From Methanobrevibacter smithii ATCC 35061 (GTDB lineage: Archaea; Methanobacteriota; Methanobacteria; Methanobacteriales; Methanobacteriaceae), in the NCBI RefSeq assembly GCF_000016525.1, contig NC_009515.1, positions 248,001 through 312,000 on the forward strand: 64,000 bases of DNA, in the 5' to 3' direction. Positions 10,947 through 20,946 of the stretch are shown here, piece by piece (the stretch's first letter is position 1; every line of letters begins with the position of its first letter). The notes beneath the pieces were generated by a model that saw only the letters and a list, made by a program, of their open reading frames with translations, did no database searches and was not told the origin of the DNA. A program made the position numbers and the translations under genes.

Positions 10947-10984
10947 ATGTATATCTATAAAAATATAACATATAGTATATACAT
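10947..10984 (-). promoter_or_regulatory. cysE upstream region with inverted repeat and TATAACATATA
   Basis: The 90-base gap between cysK and cysE holds a perfect 8-base inverted repeat (ATGTATAT at 10947-10954 and ATATACAT at 10977-10984). Between the arms lies the 11-mer TATAACATATA (10964-10974), which is also found before metY. This suggests that cysE has its own promoter and possibly its own operator rather than depending only on cysK readthrough. Confidence 0.35.
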
Positions 10985-11009
10985 TTTCTATAATACATAA
11001 TATATAAAT

Positions 11010-11957
11010 TTATTCAAATAACCAGTCAACAGATAAATATCTTGAACCGTCATCAGGTAAAATAGCCAATATTCTTTTACCTTTATTTTCATCCCTTTTA
11101 GCTACTTGAATTGCAGCCCATGTTGCTGCTCCAGATGAAATTCCTGCAAAGATTCCTTCTTTTTTAGCTAAATCAAGTAAAGTGTTACCTGCATCTTCAT
11201 CTTTAACAGGAATAATCTCATCAATAATATCAGAATCATAAATAGACGGAACAAAACCTGCACCAATACCTTGGATTTTATGAGGACCTTTAACTCCTTT
11301 TCCTAAGGTTTGGGAAGACTCAGGTTCAACAGCTATAATTTGAACATCAGGATTTTCCTCTTTTAATACTTTTCCAATACCTGTAATAGTTCCCCCAGTT
11401 CCTACACCAGCAACTACAGCATCAATTTTACCTTCAGTATCTCTTAAAATTTCTTTAGCAGTAGTTTGAGAATGAATTCTTGTATTAGCTTCATTATCAA
11501 ATTGATGTAAAACAATACCATTTGGAATTTCTTTTTCCAATTCATCAGCTTTAGCTATAGCTCCACCCATACCTTCTGAACCTGGAGTTAATACTAATTC
11601 TGCTCCAAAGATACCTAACAATTTCCTTCTTTCAATAGACATGGTTTCAGGCATTGTTAAAATTAATCTGTAACCTTTAGCAGCTGCAGCAAAACCTAAT
11701 CCAATACCGGTATTTCCACTAGTTGGTTCAATAATTACAGAACCTTCTTTAAGCAAACCTTTTTCTTCAGCATCTTCAATCATTGCAACTGCAACACGGT
11801 CTTTTACACTTCCAGTTGGATTGAAAGATTCCATTTTTACATCTACTTCTGCATCTAAATCTTCAGTTATATTATTTAATCTTACAATAGGAGTATTTCC
11901 AATAGCATCAATAACACTATCTAAAACTCCTCTTTTTAATTCTGGGACATTTACCAT
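11010..11957 (-). CDS. cysK: Cysteine synthase (O-acetylserine sulfhydrylase)
   Basis: PLP enzyme joining O-acetylserine and sulfide into cysteine. The cofactor Lys is in NPTGSVKDR near residue 47, and the substrate-binding loop EPTSGNTGIGL and the phosphate-binding loop GVGTGGTITGIGK are intact. At 315 residues it has the normal length. Start supported by GGAG ahead of the ATG. It is the first gene of the locus cysK, cysE, regulator, tRNA-Cys, cysS on the minus strand. Two palindromes lie 80-119 bases upstream of the start (12037-12076), just beyond the probable TATA box near 11986-12000. Control by the regulator encoded two genes downstream is inferred. Confidence 0.96.
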   Translation of the reverse strand: MVNVPELKRGVLDSVIDAIGNTPIVRLNNITEDLDAEVDVKMESFNPTGSVKDRVAVAMIEDAEEKGLLKEGSVIIEPTSGNTGIGLGFAAAAKGYRLILTMPETMSIERRKLLGIFGAELVLTPGSEGMGGAIAKADELEKEIPNGIVLHQFDNEANTRIHSQTTAKEILRDTEGKIDAVVAGVGTGGTITGIGKVLKEENPDVQIIAVEPESSQTLGKGVKGPHKIQGIGAGFVPSIYDSDIIDEIIPVKDEDAGNTLLDLAKKEGIFAGISSGAATWAAIQVAKRDENKGKRILAILPDDGSRYLSVDWLFE

Positions 11958-12036
11958 AATTATTTCTCCTAATTAATTCCATTTAAGGTATATTATAAAG
12001 GGTTAATCATTAATTGTCATATTTTGGAATACCTAA

Positions 12037-12076
12037 TATAACAATAGTTATTGTTTATAACTACTGTTATATAACA
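12037..12076. promoter_or_regulatory. Palindromes upstream of cysK
   Basis: Two dyads stand side by side: AACAATA-GT-TATTGTT at 12040-12055, in a longer TATAACA...TGTTTATA frame (12037-12059), and the perfect palindrome TGTTATATAACA at 12065-12076. The string TATAACAATAGTTATT is also present at 1191-1206, at the right edge of the first metY dyad. The gap contains only the cysK promoter, since nth ends here. Both dyads are upstream of the likely TATA box. Confidence 0.55.
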
Positions 12077-12105
12077 ATGTTTTTATTTATAAATGTTTCG
12101 GAAAA

Positions 12106-12738
12106 TCAGCAGTAATCACAAATATCTGAAATCGGACACATTTCACATTGAGGACTCATAGGTTTACAGATAGTTTGACCAAACTGAACCATCAAATCAT
12201 TTAATTTAATCCATAATTCCTTAGGGGCAATTTTAGCCAATTCCACTTCTGTCTGTTCAGGTGTTTTGGTATTTACCAAACCAATTCTGTTGGAAATTCT
12301 GTGAACATGAGTGTCAACAGGAATAGCCGGAAGTTCAAATGCATAAACCAGAACACAATTGGCAGTTTTACGGCCAACACCAGGAAGCTCAACCAACTCC
12401 TTTAGATTGTCCGGAACTTCACCACCATACTGATCAATCAAAATCCTTGAAACCTCTTTAATTCTAGCTGCTTTTACACGATAAAAACCTGAACATCTAA
12501 TTAGCTCTTCAACATCATCAGTTGGAGCATCAACTATTTCATAAATGTTTTTATATTTGCCAAATAAGTTTTTAGTAGCCTGGTCTGTATTTTCATCTCT
12601 TGTTCTTTGAGATAAAATTGTCCTGACTAAAACTTTGTAGGGATCCTTATTTACAAACTCCCTGATTTTATATAACTTATTTAACTCATCTACAATTTTA
12701 ATAACCTTTTCAGTTTCTGTTAATTCCAACACCAACAC
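12106..12738 (-). CDS. nth: Endonuclease III (DNA glycosylase/AP lyase)
   Basis: Base-excision repair enzyme removing oxidised pyrimidines and cutting the abasic site. The helix-hairpin-helix [12 protein letters not shown], including the catalytic Lys, is near residue 116; the catalytic Asp lies in [11 protein letters not shown]; and the C-terminal [4Fe-4S] loop has the family spacing C-X6-C-X2-C-X5-C. About 210 residues. The frame opens with GTG at 12738, but the AGGA site is only two bases from it, so GTG at 12732 is also plausible. It follows aroA with almost no gap and is probably cotranscribed with it. Confidence 0.95.
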   Translation of the reverse strand: MLVLELTETEKVIKIVDELNKLYKIREFVNKDPYKVLVRTILSQRTRDENTDQATKNLFGKYKNIYEIVDAPTDDVEELIRCSGFYRVKAARIKEVSRILIDQYGGEVPDNLKELVELPGVGRKTANCVLVYAFELPAIPVDTHVHRISNRIGLVNTKTPEQTEVELAKIAPKELWIKLNDLMVQFGQTICKPMSPQCEMCPISDICDYC

Positions 12739-12741
12739 TTC

Positions 12742-14058
12742 CTAAATTAACTCCAGTTCAACTCCAATTTCTGACATGGCTTCAATGAAATTAGGAAAAG
12801 ACACATCAAAAACTTCCCCATTTTTAATTTCTATATCATGTTTTAGACCAACCAATGAAAATGCCATAGCCAGCCTATGATCTTTATGTGAATCAACAAC
12901 ACCTGAACGGATTCCTCCTTCAATAGACATGCCGTCTTCAAATTCTTTTAACTTGCAGCCTAATTTCTTAAGTTCACTACATGTAGTAGCTATCCTATCT
13001 GTTTCTTTAACTCTGGCATGTTTAACACCTGTAATATTAGTGGTTCCATCAGCCAGAGCTGCTAAAATAGCTACTGTAATTAATAAATCAGGAGCATTTG
13101 ACAAATCAACATCAATACCTTTTAAATTACCTTCAGATGAGATTTCCACATAATCATCAAAAATCTCTATTTTTGCACCCATCTTCTTTAAAATATTCAA
13201 TATTAACTTATCTCCCTGTTTAGAATCTTTAAATAAATTTAATATTTTTGCATTTCCACCATAAATAGCTACAGCTGCAAGCAAATAAGATGCTGATGAA
13301 TAGTCGCCTTCAACTACATAGTCACAGGATTTATATTCCTGTTTAGATATTTTAAATTCATCAATGCGGCAATTTTTAGATTCCCTGTCACAGTCATCAT
13401 GACGTACAAAGAATTCATTTTCAATTTTAACACCAAATTTAGCCATTATATCACAGGTCATATTTACATAAGGGCGTGACTTGAATTCAGGCAGTACAAA
13501 TAAATCAACTCCATTTTCAGATAAAGGAGCAGAAATCAGAATTGATGAAATAAACTGAGAACTGACATTGCCTAAAATATTAGTTTCACCACCCACATAA
13601 CCTGGCTTGATTAAAATAGGTGCTTTCCCATTACCATTAATTGAAGCTGCACATACACCTAATGAAGCCAATGATTCTGTTAAAATCTCCATAGGCCTTG
13701 TCTGCAAAGAGTCATCTCCTGTTAATATAACTTCATTGTCAGCCAAACTGGCTATGCTTGTCATTAATCTTAAAGTAGTTCCGGAATTACCTAAATCAAT
13801 AGGAACTTCTGATGAATTGTGCAATTTACCATTGGTTCCGATCACTTCCAAATAATCATCTTTTTTAGTGATATTTGCTCCTAAAGCTCTGCATACATTA
13901 ATGGATGACAAAACATCCTGTGAAAAAAGCATATCATGAATTTTGGATGTTCCATCAGCTAAAGAAGCTAATATAACTGCCCTGTGAGAATAACTTTTAG
14001 AGGGTGGTGCCTTAACTTCACCACCAATATTGGAAATAGTTTTAACTTTAAGATTCAT
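12742..14058 (-). CDS. aroA: 3-phosphoshikimate 1-carboxyvinyltransferase (EPSP synthase)
   Basis: Shikimate pathway enzyme joining phosphoenolpyruvate to shikimate 3-phosphate. Recognised by the substrate-binding PPSKSYSHRA near residue 18, the GNSGTTLRLM loop near 87, and KETDRIA with DHRLAMAF in the C-terminal domain. With 438 residues it has the usual length. It heads a two-gene unit with nth. Aromatic amino acid genes are otherwise absent from the window, so the pathway is scattered. Confidence 0.95.
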   Translation of the reverse strand: MNLKVKTISNIGGEVKAPPSKSYSHRAVILASLADGTSKIHDMLFSQDVLSSINVCRALGANITKKDDYLEVIGTNGKLHNSSEVPIDLGNSGTTLRLMTSIASLADNEVILTGDDSLQTRPMEILTESLASLGVCAASINGNGKAPILIKPGYVGGETNILGNVSSQFISSILISAPLSENGVDLFVLPEFKSRPYVNMTCDIMAKFGVKIENEFFVRHDDCDRESKNCRIDEFKISKQEYKSCDYVVEGDYSSASYLLAAVAIYGGNAKILNLFKDSKQGDKLILNILKKMGAKIEIFDDYVEISSEGNLKGIDVDLSNAPDLLITVAILAALADGTTNITGVKHARVKETDRIATTCSELKKLGCKLKEFEDGMSIEGGIRSGVVDSHKDHRLAMAFSLVGLKHDIEIKNGEVFDVSFPNFIEAMSEIGVELELI

Positions 14059-14149
14059 ACTGATAATTATATTTTATAAATTATTATATTTATCTGAAAA
14101 GTAAAAAATTTGAAAAAAAGAAATGAAGTGAGGTTTTTTTTCAATTAAA

Positions 14150-14869
14150 TTATTTAACTCTTTGAAGTACAATTGATATGAAATTTAAATATTTGCAAGC
14201 TCCTGCATCAACAGCTTTTTTATCTCCGGCAGCATATTCATTATCACAGTTAATCCAATCTGTCCAAAGTTCTTCATTTCCTTCCATTTGTTTAATTGAA
14301 ATAACCTTTGATTTATTGGATTTATCAACTATATTCTTCCAATAATCCATATCATGAATATAATCTAACTGTTCCTCATTCCAGGAAAGCAATAATTCAT
14401 CAGGCAAATCATCATGACAATCTTTTTTCATGCCAGGAACTGCAATATACACATAACCCCCAGGCTTGATAAATGGAATTATTTTTTCATCTAAAAAGTT
14501 ATCATCTCTTCCAAAGTAATTATATGAATCTGCACAAATTATCGCATTAAAAAATTCATGTGCAAATGGTAAATCATTAGCATCAGCTTTAATAGGAATT
14601 ATTTCATCACCTGAAAGTCCCATTTCATCAAAAAATTTCTTGTTTTCTGTTGGGTCGCTCCACAAATCAGTTGGAAAAACTTTAAAACCATATTCTTTTA
14701 CAAGAAATACTGAAGTTAAACCATTACCACTCCCCAAATCCATTACAGTAGCAGAATCAGAAATATTGTGATTCAGTAATAATTCTTCAACTAATTTTAA
14801 AGGATTTGGACCCATAATTTTATTTTCAACTAAATTTTTATCATACTTTTTTGATTTCTCATAATTCAA
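14150..14869 (-). CDS. Class I SAM-dependent methyltransferase
   Basis: About 239 residues with a Rossmann-fold methyltransferase core: motif I is VMDLGSGNGLTSVFL, the acidic strand-2 end is FPTDLW, and ADANDLPFAHEFFNAIICADSYNYFG-like motifs cover strands 3-4, cut here for length. The substrate cannot be told; small-molecule methyltransferases near this family act on cofactors or metabolites. The frame is open from a GTG at 14878, but that GTG is part of a GTGAT ribosome site, so the TTG at 14869 is preferred. It stands alone between aroA and valS. Confidence 0.75.
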   Translation of the reverse strand: MNYEKSKKYDKNLVENKIMGPNPLKLVEELLLNHNISDSATVMDLGSGNGLTSVFLVKEYGFKVFPTDLWSDPTENKKFFDEMGLSGDEIIPIKADANDLPFAHEFFNAIICADSYNYFGRDDNFLDEKIIPFIKPGGYVYIAVPGMKKDCHDDLPDELLLSWNEEQLDYIHDMDYWKNIVDKSNKSKVISIKQMEGNEELWTDWINCDNEYAAGDKKAVDAGACKYLNFISIVLQRVK

Positions 14870-14972
14870 GGTAATCACTTAAAAAATTGTTAATTTAATA
14901 AAAACAAATTAATTTTAGATAAAAAAAAGAATAAAAACTTTACTATTAAAAAAAATAGGAATTGAAGTAAAA

Positions 14973-17690
14973 TTATCTAATTACTTCAACAATAACATCT
15001 AAATTTTCAGACTGCAGGATATCCACTTTTTTACCGGAAGCTCCTACAATTTCTTTTGAGATGTTTAATAAATCTTTACCAACAGTAATCTCCCCAATAG
15101 CCAATTCACCTGAATTTTCTAATTCATCAGCTATTTCTTCAATGTCCCTGGATTTTAGGTAACCTATGATTTTTCCGGCATCTTTTTTAAACATCGGTCC
15201 GATTTGAGACATGTCAGGTTCAACTTCAATGATTTTTTCATGGACTTCAGGTTTTCCTGTTTTAATAGCCAAATCATCAATTTTAAGAGTTCCTTCAATA
15301 TCCTGTGAAAATTCATTGAACACTTCAACTAAATTGCCGTCATTGGTATAAACATTGACTTCAGATAACTGAGCGTTAAGAGGTATTTTTGAACTGGATT
15401 TGAATCTTCTTACTTCATCGATTAAATCTACAGTGATATTACCTTTATTTTCGTATTCTTCACTTACCAAATCTTCATTAACTTCAGGCCAGGAGGTTTT
15501 ATGAATAGATTCCCCGTCACCGAAGTACTGGTAAACTTCCTCTGCAAAGAATGGTACAATTGGAGATAATAATTTTAATGAAGTTTCAATAACATTTCTT
15601 AAAGTGTATTTAGCTGCTTTTCTTGATGAATCGCTTACATCATCATTGTACAATCTGTATTTTACTGCTTCAATGTATTCATCACAGAAATCATGCCAGA
15701 TGAACTTTTCAATTGATGTGATTGTAGTTGCAAAATCATAATTTGCAAATGCATTATCTACAACTTTATTGAGGTTATTTAATTTAGATAAAATCCATAA
15801 ATCAAGGGGATCAAAGTTATCTTTTATTTCATCATAGTTTACCTCTTCATCAAATATCTGCATACTAATGAATCTGAATGCATTCCAGAATTTTCTTAAG
15901 AATCTGTAACCGTGTTTAATGTCTTTCCAGTCAAATATTACATCTGAACCCGGTACACTGTTAGCTGCCCATGTTCTTAAAGCATCTGCACCATACTGTT
16001 CAATTACTTCATCAGGTGCAATTACATTTCCTCTGGACTTACTCATTTTGTATCCGTCTTCACCAAATACCATACCATTGATTACAATATCATCAAATGG
16101 TTTTTTACCGGTTAAAGCAAGACAACGAAGTGTCGTATAAAATGCCCATGTTCTGATAATATCATGTCCCTGTGGACGGATATTTGCCGGGAAATTGTTT
16201 TCATAACCTTCATTAGGCCATCCTGCAATTGAAAGCGGTGAAATGGAACTGTCCATCCATGTATCTAAAACATCCTCTTCTCCGATGAATTCTTCACAGC
16301 CACAGCTGCATGCTTTTTTAGGTTTATCATGAGTCGGATCAACTGGCAAGTCTTCAACATCAGGAAGCATTACTTTACCACAATCTTTACAGAACCAGAC
16401 AGGTATAGGAGTTGCAAATAACCTTTGTCTTGAAATACACCAGTCCCATTCCATAGAATCTGCCCAGTTAATCATACGGCTTTTCATGTGTTCAGGAACC
16501 CAGTTCATTTCTTCTGCTGCTTCTTTAGTTTGCTCGATTAACTTATTTACAGCTACAAACCATTGTTTTTTAACTAAAATTTCAATAGGAGTTTTACATC
16601 TCCAGCACTGACCAACATTCTGGTCAACTTTTTCCTGTTTTAAAAGATATCCTTCATCTTTCAAATCTTCAATAGTTTTAGCTTTACATGTAGCCAAATC
16701 CATTCCTTCATATCTTCCTGCAACTTCAGTTAATCTGCCTTTTTCATCAATAGCATCAAGAATTTCCAGATTATGTTTATTTACCCAGGCTACATCTGTT
16801 TTATCCCCGAAAGTACAAACCATTACTGCACCGGTACCAAATTCAGGGTCTACTTCTTCATCAGGGTAAATTTTTACTTTCTGATGAGATAAAGGCACTT
16901 CAACATATTTATCAACTAAATGAGCATATCTTTCATCATCAGGATGAACTACAACAGCTACACAAGCAGACATTAACTCCGGACGGGTAGTTGCAATCAT
17001 TACTCCTTCATCTTCAGGATTAGCCTCTTTGCCTGAAACTTTAGAACTGGCTATATTATCATAAGAATCTTCCATAGCTGGCGGGAAGTTAACATAGTTT
17101 AAAAATGTTTCATTATCGCTGTATTCCACTTCTGCAAAAGCAATAGCTGTTTCACAACGAGGACACCAGTTAACCGGATGGATTCCCTGGTAAATCAATC
17201 CTTCATCATACATTTTTAAAAAGGAATACTGTGTCCTTTTCATGTATTCCGGAGTCATTGTAATAAATTCACGGCTCCAATCCTGTGAAAAACCTAAAGC
17301 TTGCATCTGATCTTTCATTTTAGCTATGTTCTGGGTAGTTAACTCAATACAATACTCTCTGAATTTAGCTCTTGAAACATCATTTTTCTTAATTCCATGA
17401 GTTTCTTCAACTTTAACTTCAGTAGGAAGACCGTGACAGTCCCATCCCTGAGTAAATAGAACGTCTAATCCTTTTAATCTCCTATATCTTGCATTCATAT
17501 CAATATAAACCCAATTCAATACATGGCCTAAATGAATAGAACCTGTTGGATATGGTGGTGGAGTATCAATTATATATCTAGGTTTAGTTCCATCACCGAG
17601 GAATTTATAAAGTTCCTCATCTTCCCATTTTTGCTCCCAAATCTTTTCTTTTTTAAAATCATAGTCTTTAGGAATATTCTCATTTGACAT
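14973..17690 (-). CDS. valS: Valyl-tRNA synthetase
   Basis: Class I synthetase of 905 residues. HIGH-type motif in [17 protein letters not shown] near residue 50 and KMSKS in [11 protein letters not shown] near 545. The editing domain lies between them ([19 protein letters not shown]), with a zinc-type CxxC pair (CWRCKTP, CKDCG, CSCGC). The C-terminus lacks the long coiled-coil arm of bacterial ValRS and ends with a short mixed domain, as is usual for archaea. Start supported by GGAG nine bases ahead. Monocistronic; the gap of 449 bases upstream is described separately. Confidence 0.96.
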   Translation of the reverse strand: MSNENIPKDYDFKKEKIWEQKWEDEELYKFLGDGTKPRYIIDTPPPYPTGSIHLGHVLNWVYIDMNARYRRLKGLDVLFTQGWDCHGLPTEVKVEETHGIKKNDVSRAKFREYCIELTTQNIAKMKDQMQALGFSQDWSREFITMTPEYMKRTQYSFLKMYDEGLIYQGIHPVNWCPRCETAIAFAEVEYSDNETFLNYVNFPPAMEDSYDNIASSKVSGKEANPEDEGVMIATTRPELMSACVAVVVHPDDERYAHLVDKYVEVPLSHQKVKIYPDEEVDPEFGTGAVMVCTFGDKTDVAWVNKHNLEILDAIDEKGRLTEVAGRYEGMDLATCKAKTIEDLKDEGYLLKQEKVDQNVGQCWRCKTPIEILVKKQWFVAVNKLIEQTKEAAEEMNWVPEHMKSRMINWADSMEWDWCISRQRLFATPIPVWFCKDCGKVMLPDVEDLPVDPTHDKPKKACSCGCEEFIGEEDVLDTWMDSSISPLSIAGWPNEGYENNFPANIRPQGHDIIRTWAFYTTLRCLALTGKKPFDDIVINGMVFGEDGYKMSKSRGNVIAPDEVIEQYGADALRTWAANSVPGSDVIFDWKDIKHGYRFLRKFWNAFRFISMQIFDEEVNYDEIKDNFDPLDLWILSKLNNLNKVVDNAFANYDFATTITSIEKFIWHDFCDEYIEAVKYRLYNDDVSDSSRKAAKYTLRNVIETSLKLLSPIVPFFAEEVYQYFGDGESIHKTSWPEVNEDLVSEEYENKGNITVDLIDEVRRFKSSSKIPLNAQLSEVNVYTNDGNLVEVFNEFSQDIEGTLKIDDLAIKTGKPEVHEKIIEVEPDMSQIGPMFKKDAGKIIGYLKSRDIEEIADELENSGELAIGEITVGKDLLNISKEIVGASGKKVDILQSENLDVIVEVIR

Positions 17691-18139
17691 ATCTTTTCTC
17701 CAAATAATTAAATAAAAATAATATTATTAAATATGTATTTCTTTATTTAAAAATATATAAGAAAAATTTAAATTATCCGGAAATCCTTTTTGAAATTTTG
17801 TTGAATCAAACTAATATTTTAAGATGCATTCCTTATTTATACATCCATACGGTTTAGTGCTGTTTATTCTACTGAATTTTCATTTTATTTTTATTTAACG
17901 ATGAATTTCAAGAGGTATTTAATTTCTTCATTAATATCTCATCAGATAAATTCAGTATCACAGAATTTAAAAACCATATAACAGATTAATAATTAAAATA
18001 AATCAATATGCAACTTCTGCTGTAAAAAAAATTAGAAAAATTTCAACAGAGTCAGAAACTTAATAAAAACAGATACTTTAATAATGATTAACTACACTAA
18101 ATAATAAATGTATAAAAGAATATAAAAGGACTGTTAAAA
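17691..18139. other. 449-base gene-free gap between valS and an unknown membrane gene
   Basis: Divergent promoter region, very AT-rich. Near valS an A/T run around 17740-17760 could supply its TATA box; near 18110 a TATAAAAG stretch could serve the plus-strand gene. In the middle (about 17840-18060) I see no open frame of useful length, no tRNA and no clear repeat. A decayed gene or an unannotated small RNA cannot be excluded. Confidence 0.5.
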
Positions 18140-18499
18140 ATGGAATTATTATGGTTTTATGTTGCAATCGTATTAGCTATAAGCGACACAATCCACACAC
18201 AAATCGTATGGAAAATCTTTAATAAGTTCTACCTTATTTTAGGAGGAATAATTAATAATTCAGTAAATGCTCCATGGAAAACATGGATTATACATGAATT
18301 AATGGAAGCAGGATTCCACTTTATTTTTGTGTCTATAGCATTTTTAAACTTAGAAATAGGAATATTAGCAGCATTTATTCATTTTGTGATAGATGTAAGC
18401 CACACATTACTTATTAGCAGTCATATGAATGAATTAGAACACAGATCATTACATTTTGTAATTGAATCATTATTCTTCATAGCTATTTATGGATTATAA
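18140..18499 (+). CDS. Small His-rich membrane protein of unknown function
   Basis: A 119-residue protein with three or four likely membrane helices (about 4-22, 30-42, 62-83, 105-118). His, Asp and Glu residues cluster at helix edges: DTIHTQ, IIHELMEAGFHF, DVSHTLLISSHMNELEHRSLH. That pattern resembles metal-site membrane proteins, but I do not recognise the family. The start is supported by AGGA before the ATG. It is followed 25 bases later by pheT on the same strand and is probably cotranscribed with it. A link in function to translation is not evident. Confidence 0.65.
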   Translation: MELLWFYVAIVLAISDTIHTQIVWKIFNKFYLILGGIINNSVNAPWKTWIIHELMEAGFHFIFVSIAFLNLEIGILAAFIHFVIDVSHTLLISSHMNELEHRSLHFVIESLFFIAIYGL

Positions 18500-18524
18500 A
18501 AATAATTTTATTGGAGTATATTAA

Positions 18525-20186
18525 ATGCCAGTTATTACATTCAAATATCAAGATTTAAAAGATTTAGGAATAGATATGGAAAAAGACGAATTGATAAACA
18601 CTTTACCAATGATGTCAAGTGATATTGAAGACTTTGATGATGAAGAAATCAAAGTGGAATTTTTCCCGAATCGTCCGGACAATTTATCTGTAGAAGGAGT
18701 TGCCAGATCTTTTAAAGGCTTTATCAATCAGGAAACAGGACTTCCAAAATACGAAGTTACACCATCAGATGAAAGTGTAATTGTAGATGCCAAAGTAGCT
18801 AAAATCAGACCTTATATTGCATTTGCAAAAATCGAAGGTGTGGATTTTACTGGTGACAAACTTAAATACATTATGGATTTCCAGGAAAACCTCCACTGGG
18901 TAATCGGAAGAGACAGAAAAAAAGTAGCTATCGGTATTCACAATGCAGATGTTGTATCCCAGCCATTTAATTACATAGCTACTCCTAAAGATGAAAATGC
19001 ATTTGTTGCTCTTGAAAAAGATACTCCAATGACTCCTGAAGAAATATTAACCCAGCATGAAAAAGGAGTTGCCTATGCTCATCTTCTTGAAGATTTTGAT
19101 AAATATCCTTTAATTTTAGACAAGGATAATCAGGTACTTTCCATGCCCCCAATCATCAACGGAGAACTTACAAAAATTGATGAAAATGTGAAAAACATTA
19201 TTGTAGATGTAACTGGAACTGACGAACGTGCAGTTAACCAGTGTTTAAACATTATCTGCAGTTCATTTGCAGAAGTCGGCGGAAAAATAAAAAGTATGGA
19301 AGTTAAATACGAAGACAAAAGCATAACTACTCCTGATTTAACTCCTCAAGTAAAAAATGTCCATGTTGATGTAGCTAACAGTTTAATTGGTGGAACTGAC
19401 TTAAATGCTGAAGATATACAACAGTTATTATCCCAGGCACGTTTTGATTCAGAAATATTAAATGACAATGAATTAAAAGTTTACATTCCATCCTACAGAA
19501 TAGATATCCTTCATGAAGTGGATGTTGTTGAAAACATTGCGGTACAATACAGAATTAATGATGTTGAAGCTAAACTTCCAGACATTTCAACAATAGCTTA
19601 CGAACATGACTGGTTCAGATCAGAATCCCTTATGAGAGAAGTTATGATTGGATTAGGATTCCAGGAAATCATGAGTTTAATGCTTACTAATGAAGATGCA
19701 CACTTCAGCAAAATGAAACAAAAGGAAATTGACCACGTTCAGGTAGCAAGACCTATTACAATTGACAGAACCATGATTCGTACCAGCCTAATCAACAGTT
19801 TAATGGAGTTTCTAGAAGACAATAAACACGAAGATTTACCTCAAAAAATATTTGAAATCGGTGATGTCCTATACATGGATGAAACCCAGGAAACTAAAGT
19901 AAGAGCTTCCAAAAAACTAGCCGGATTGATTTGCCACTCAAGTGCGAACTTTACTGAAATCAAATCTGTTGTAACCAGCTTACTTCAAAACTTAGGTTAT
20001 TCCATGGAAATCAGCGACAGCAACAATCCCAGTTTTATAGCTGGAAGGGTAAGTGATGTAAAAGGAACTTCAGCTAATGGAAATATATCCGGTTTCTTCG
20101 GCGAATTCTCTCCGGAAGTAATCACTAACTTTACCCTAGATTATCCTGTAATCGGATTTGAAATTGAATTTAACCCACAGGAATAA
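18525..20186 (+). CDS. pheT: Phenylalanyl-tRNA synthetase beta subunit
   Basis: Beta chain of the alpha2-beta2 class II synthetase, 553 residues, the short archaeal form without the bacterial N-terminal tRNA-binding extension and C-terminal RRM-like domain. Recognised by FFPNRPDNLSVEGVAR near residue 46, the B3/4 editing domain, and the B5 domain followed by the catalytic-like domain with YRINDVEAKLP and RTSLINSLMEFL. GGAG lies ahead of the ATG. pheS is not in the window. A T-rich stretch right after the stop (20200-20220) may end transcription. Confidence 0.95.
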   Translation: MPVITFKYQDLKDLGIDMEKDELINTLPMMSSDIEDFDDEEIKVEFFPNRPDNLSVEGVARSFKGFINQETGLPKYEVTPSDESVIVDAKVAKIRPYIAFAKIEGVDFTGDKLKYIMDFQENLHWVIGRDRKKVAIGIHNADVVSQPFNYIATPKDENAFVALEKDTPMTPEEILTQHEKGVAYAHLLEDFDKYPLILDKDNQVLSMPPIINGELTKIDENVKNIIVDVTGTDERAVNQCLNIICSSFAEVGGKIKSMEVKYEDKSITTPDLTPQVKNVHVDVANSLIGGTDLNAEDIQQLLSQARFDSEILNDNELKVYIPSYRIDILHEVDVVENIAVQYRINDVEAKLPDISTIAYEHDWFRSESLMREVMIGLGFQEIMSLMLTNEDAHFSKMKQKEIDHVQVARPITIDRTMIRTSLINSLMEFLEDNKHEDLPQKIFEIGDVLYMDETQETKVRASKKLAGLICHSSANFTEIKSVVTSLLQNLGYSMEISDSNNPSFIAGRVSDVKGTSANGNISGFFGEFSPEVITNFTLDYPVIGFEIEFNPQE

Positions 20187-20295
20187 TTCAATTTTCTAAT
20201 TACTCTTTTTTTAATTTTATTTTATCAAAGGATTTAAAGATAAATCACTTATAAACAATTTTTCCAATTATTAGACAATTTAGATAATTATCCTG

Positions 20296-20478
20296 TCAAT
20301 ACCACAGTTTTTTCATTTGAACATCAATTTCAGAGTAATTTACATCAGGATTATTCTGAGAAGAATTGTTAACTGAAATGCTTTGTGAATCTTCACCAGG
20401 CTGTGCTGTTTGCTCAACAGCTATCAAAACACCGCCAACAGCCATAATTACAATTAAAAATAAAACCCAGTTATTCAT
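20296..20478 (-). CDS. Small single-pass membrane protein, unknown
   Basis: A 60-residue protein: one hydrophobic helix at residues 4-21, then a Ser/Asn/Gln-rich polar tail outside or inside the cell. No family recognised. Its GGAG ribosome site lies inside the last codons of the YjbQ-family gene, which ends three bases before the ATG, so translation is probably coupled. That coupling is the main reason to believe it is a real gene. Confidence 0.6.
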   Translation of the reverse strand: MNNWVLFLIVIMAVGGVLIAVEQTAQPGEDSQSISVNNSSQNNPDVNYSEIDVQMKKLWY

Positions 20479-20480
20479 GG

Positions 20481-20894
20481 TTATTCTCCGATTACAGTTA
20501 TATTAATTATCCTGTTGTGTCTTGGCCCGTCTAATTCTATAAAAAATACTGACTGCCAAGTTCCCAAATTTAATTTATTGTTAGATATTGGAACAGACTC
20601 ACTAGAAGAGAGTAAAAATGATTTTAAATGAGATTCAGCATTATTATCAATATTATCATGTTTATAACTAAATTTATTGGAAATTATATTAGATAACACA
20701 AATTCCAAATCTTCAAGCAGACCTTCCTCATTTTCATTTACACAAATAGCTGATGTGGAATGTTTGGAAAATATATTTACAATTCCATTACTGATATTGG
20801 AATTAGCTATTATTTCATTGATTTTAGATGTTATATCAATAATTTCAAAAGTCTTATTTGTATCCAAATTAATCTCAATATTTTCAATTAGCAT
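20481..20894 (-). CDS. YjbQ/UPF0047 family protein
   Basis: A 137-residue protein with the family core: GIVNIFSKHSTSAICVNENEEGLLEDL in the middle, cut here for length, and GTWQSVFFIELDGPRHNR with the C-terminal metal-binding His/Arg region. Family members have been tied to thiamine-phosphate synthase activity in vitro, and the natural role is unclear. No ribosome site is visible, and a TTTAAATA box lies about 30 bases before the ATG, so the mRNA may be leaderless. Its first codons and promoter are duplicated at 22618-22696. Cotranscribed with the 60-residue membrane protein. Confidence 0.85.
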   Translation of the reverse strand: MLIENIEINLDTNKTFEIIDITSKINEIIANSNISNGIVNIFSKHSTSAICVNENEEGLLEDLEFVLSNIISNKFSYKHDNIDNNAESHLKSFLLSSSESVPISNNKLNLGTWQSVFFIELDGPRHNRIINITVIGE

Positions 20895-20936
20895 TATAAA
20901 AATATTATATGAAACTAGTATTTAAAAATTAAAAAA
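20854..20936. repeat. Copy A of an ~80-base imperfect direct repeat flanking the ATPase gene
   Basis: This segment covers the first codons and the promoter of the YjbQ-family gene. A second copy at 22618-22696 keeps the order TTATTTGTATCCAAATTAA, then ATATT, CAATTA, ATATTATAT, and AGTATTTAAAAATTAAAAA at the far end, with scattered substitutions. The two copies flank a 1.7 kb unit that holds the DUF4143-type ATPase gene. Confidence 0.8.
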
Positions 20937-20946
20937 CAAATAAAAC

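Noticed and set aside
12106-12738. Considered MutY (adenine glycosylase) instead of endonuclease III
   Set aside because: The HhH Lys of GVGRKTAN and the length of 210 without a C-terminal MutT-like domain fit Nth.
17840-18060. Possible T-box-like or attenuator RNA upstream of valS/pheT
   Set aside because: T-boxes are not known in archaea, and no conserved core or stable GC-containing stem is visible.
20187-20295. Possible small gene between pheT and the 60-residue membrane protein
   Set aside because: Only T-rich terminator-like sequence and no open frame with a ribosome site.
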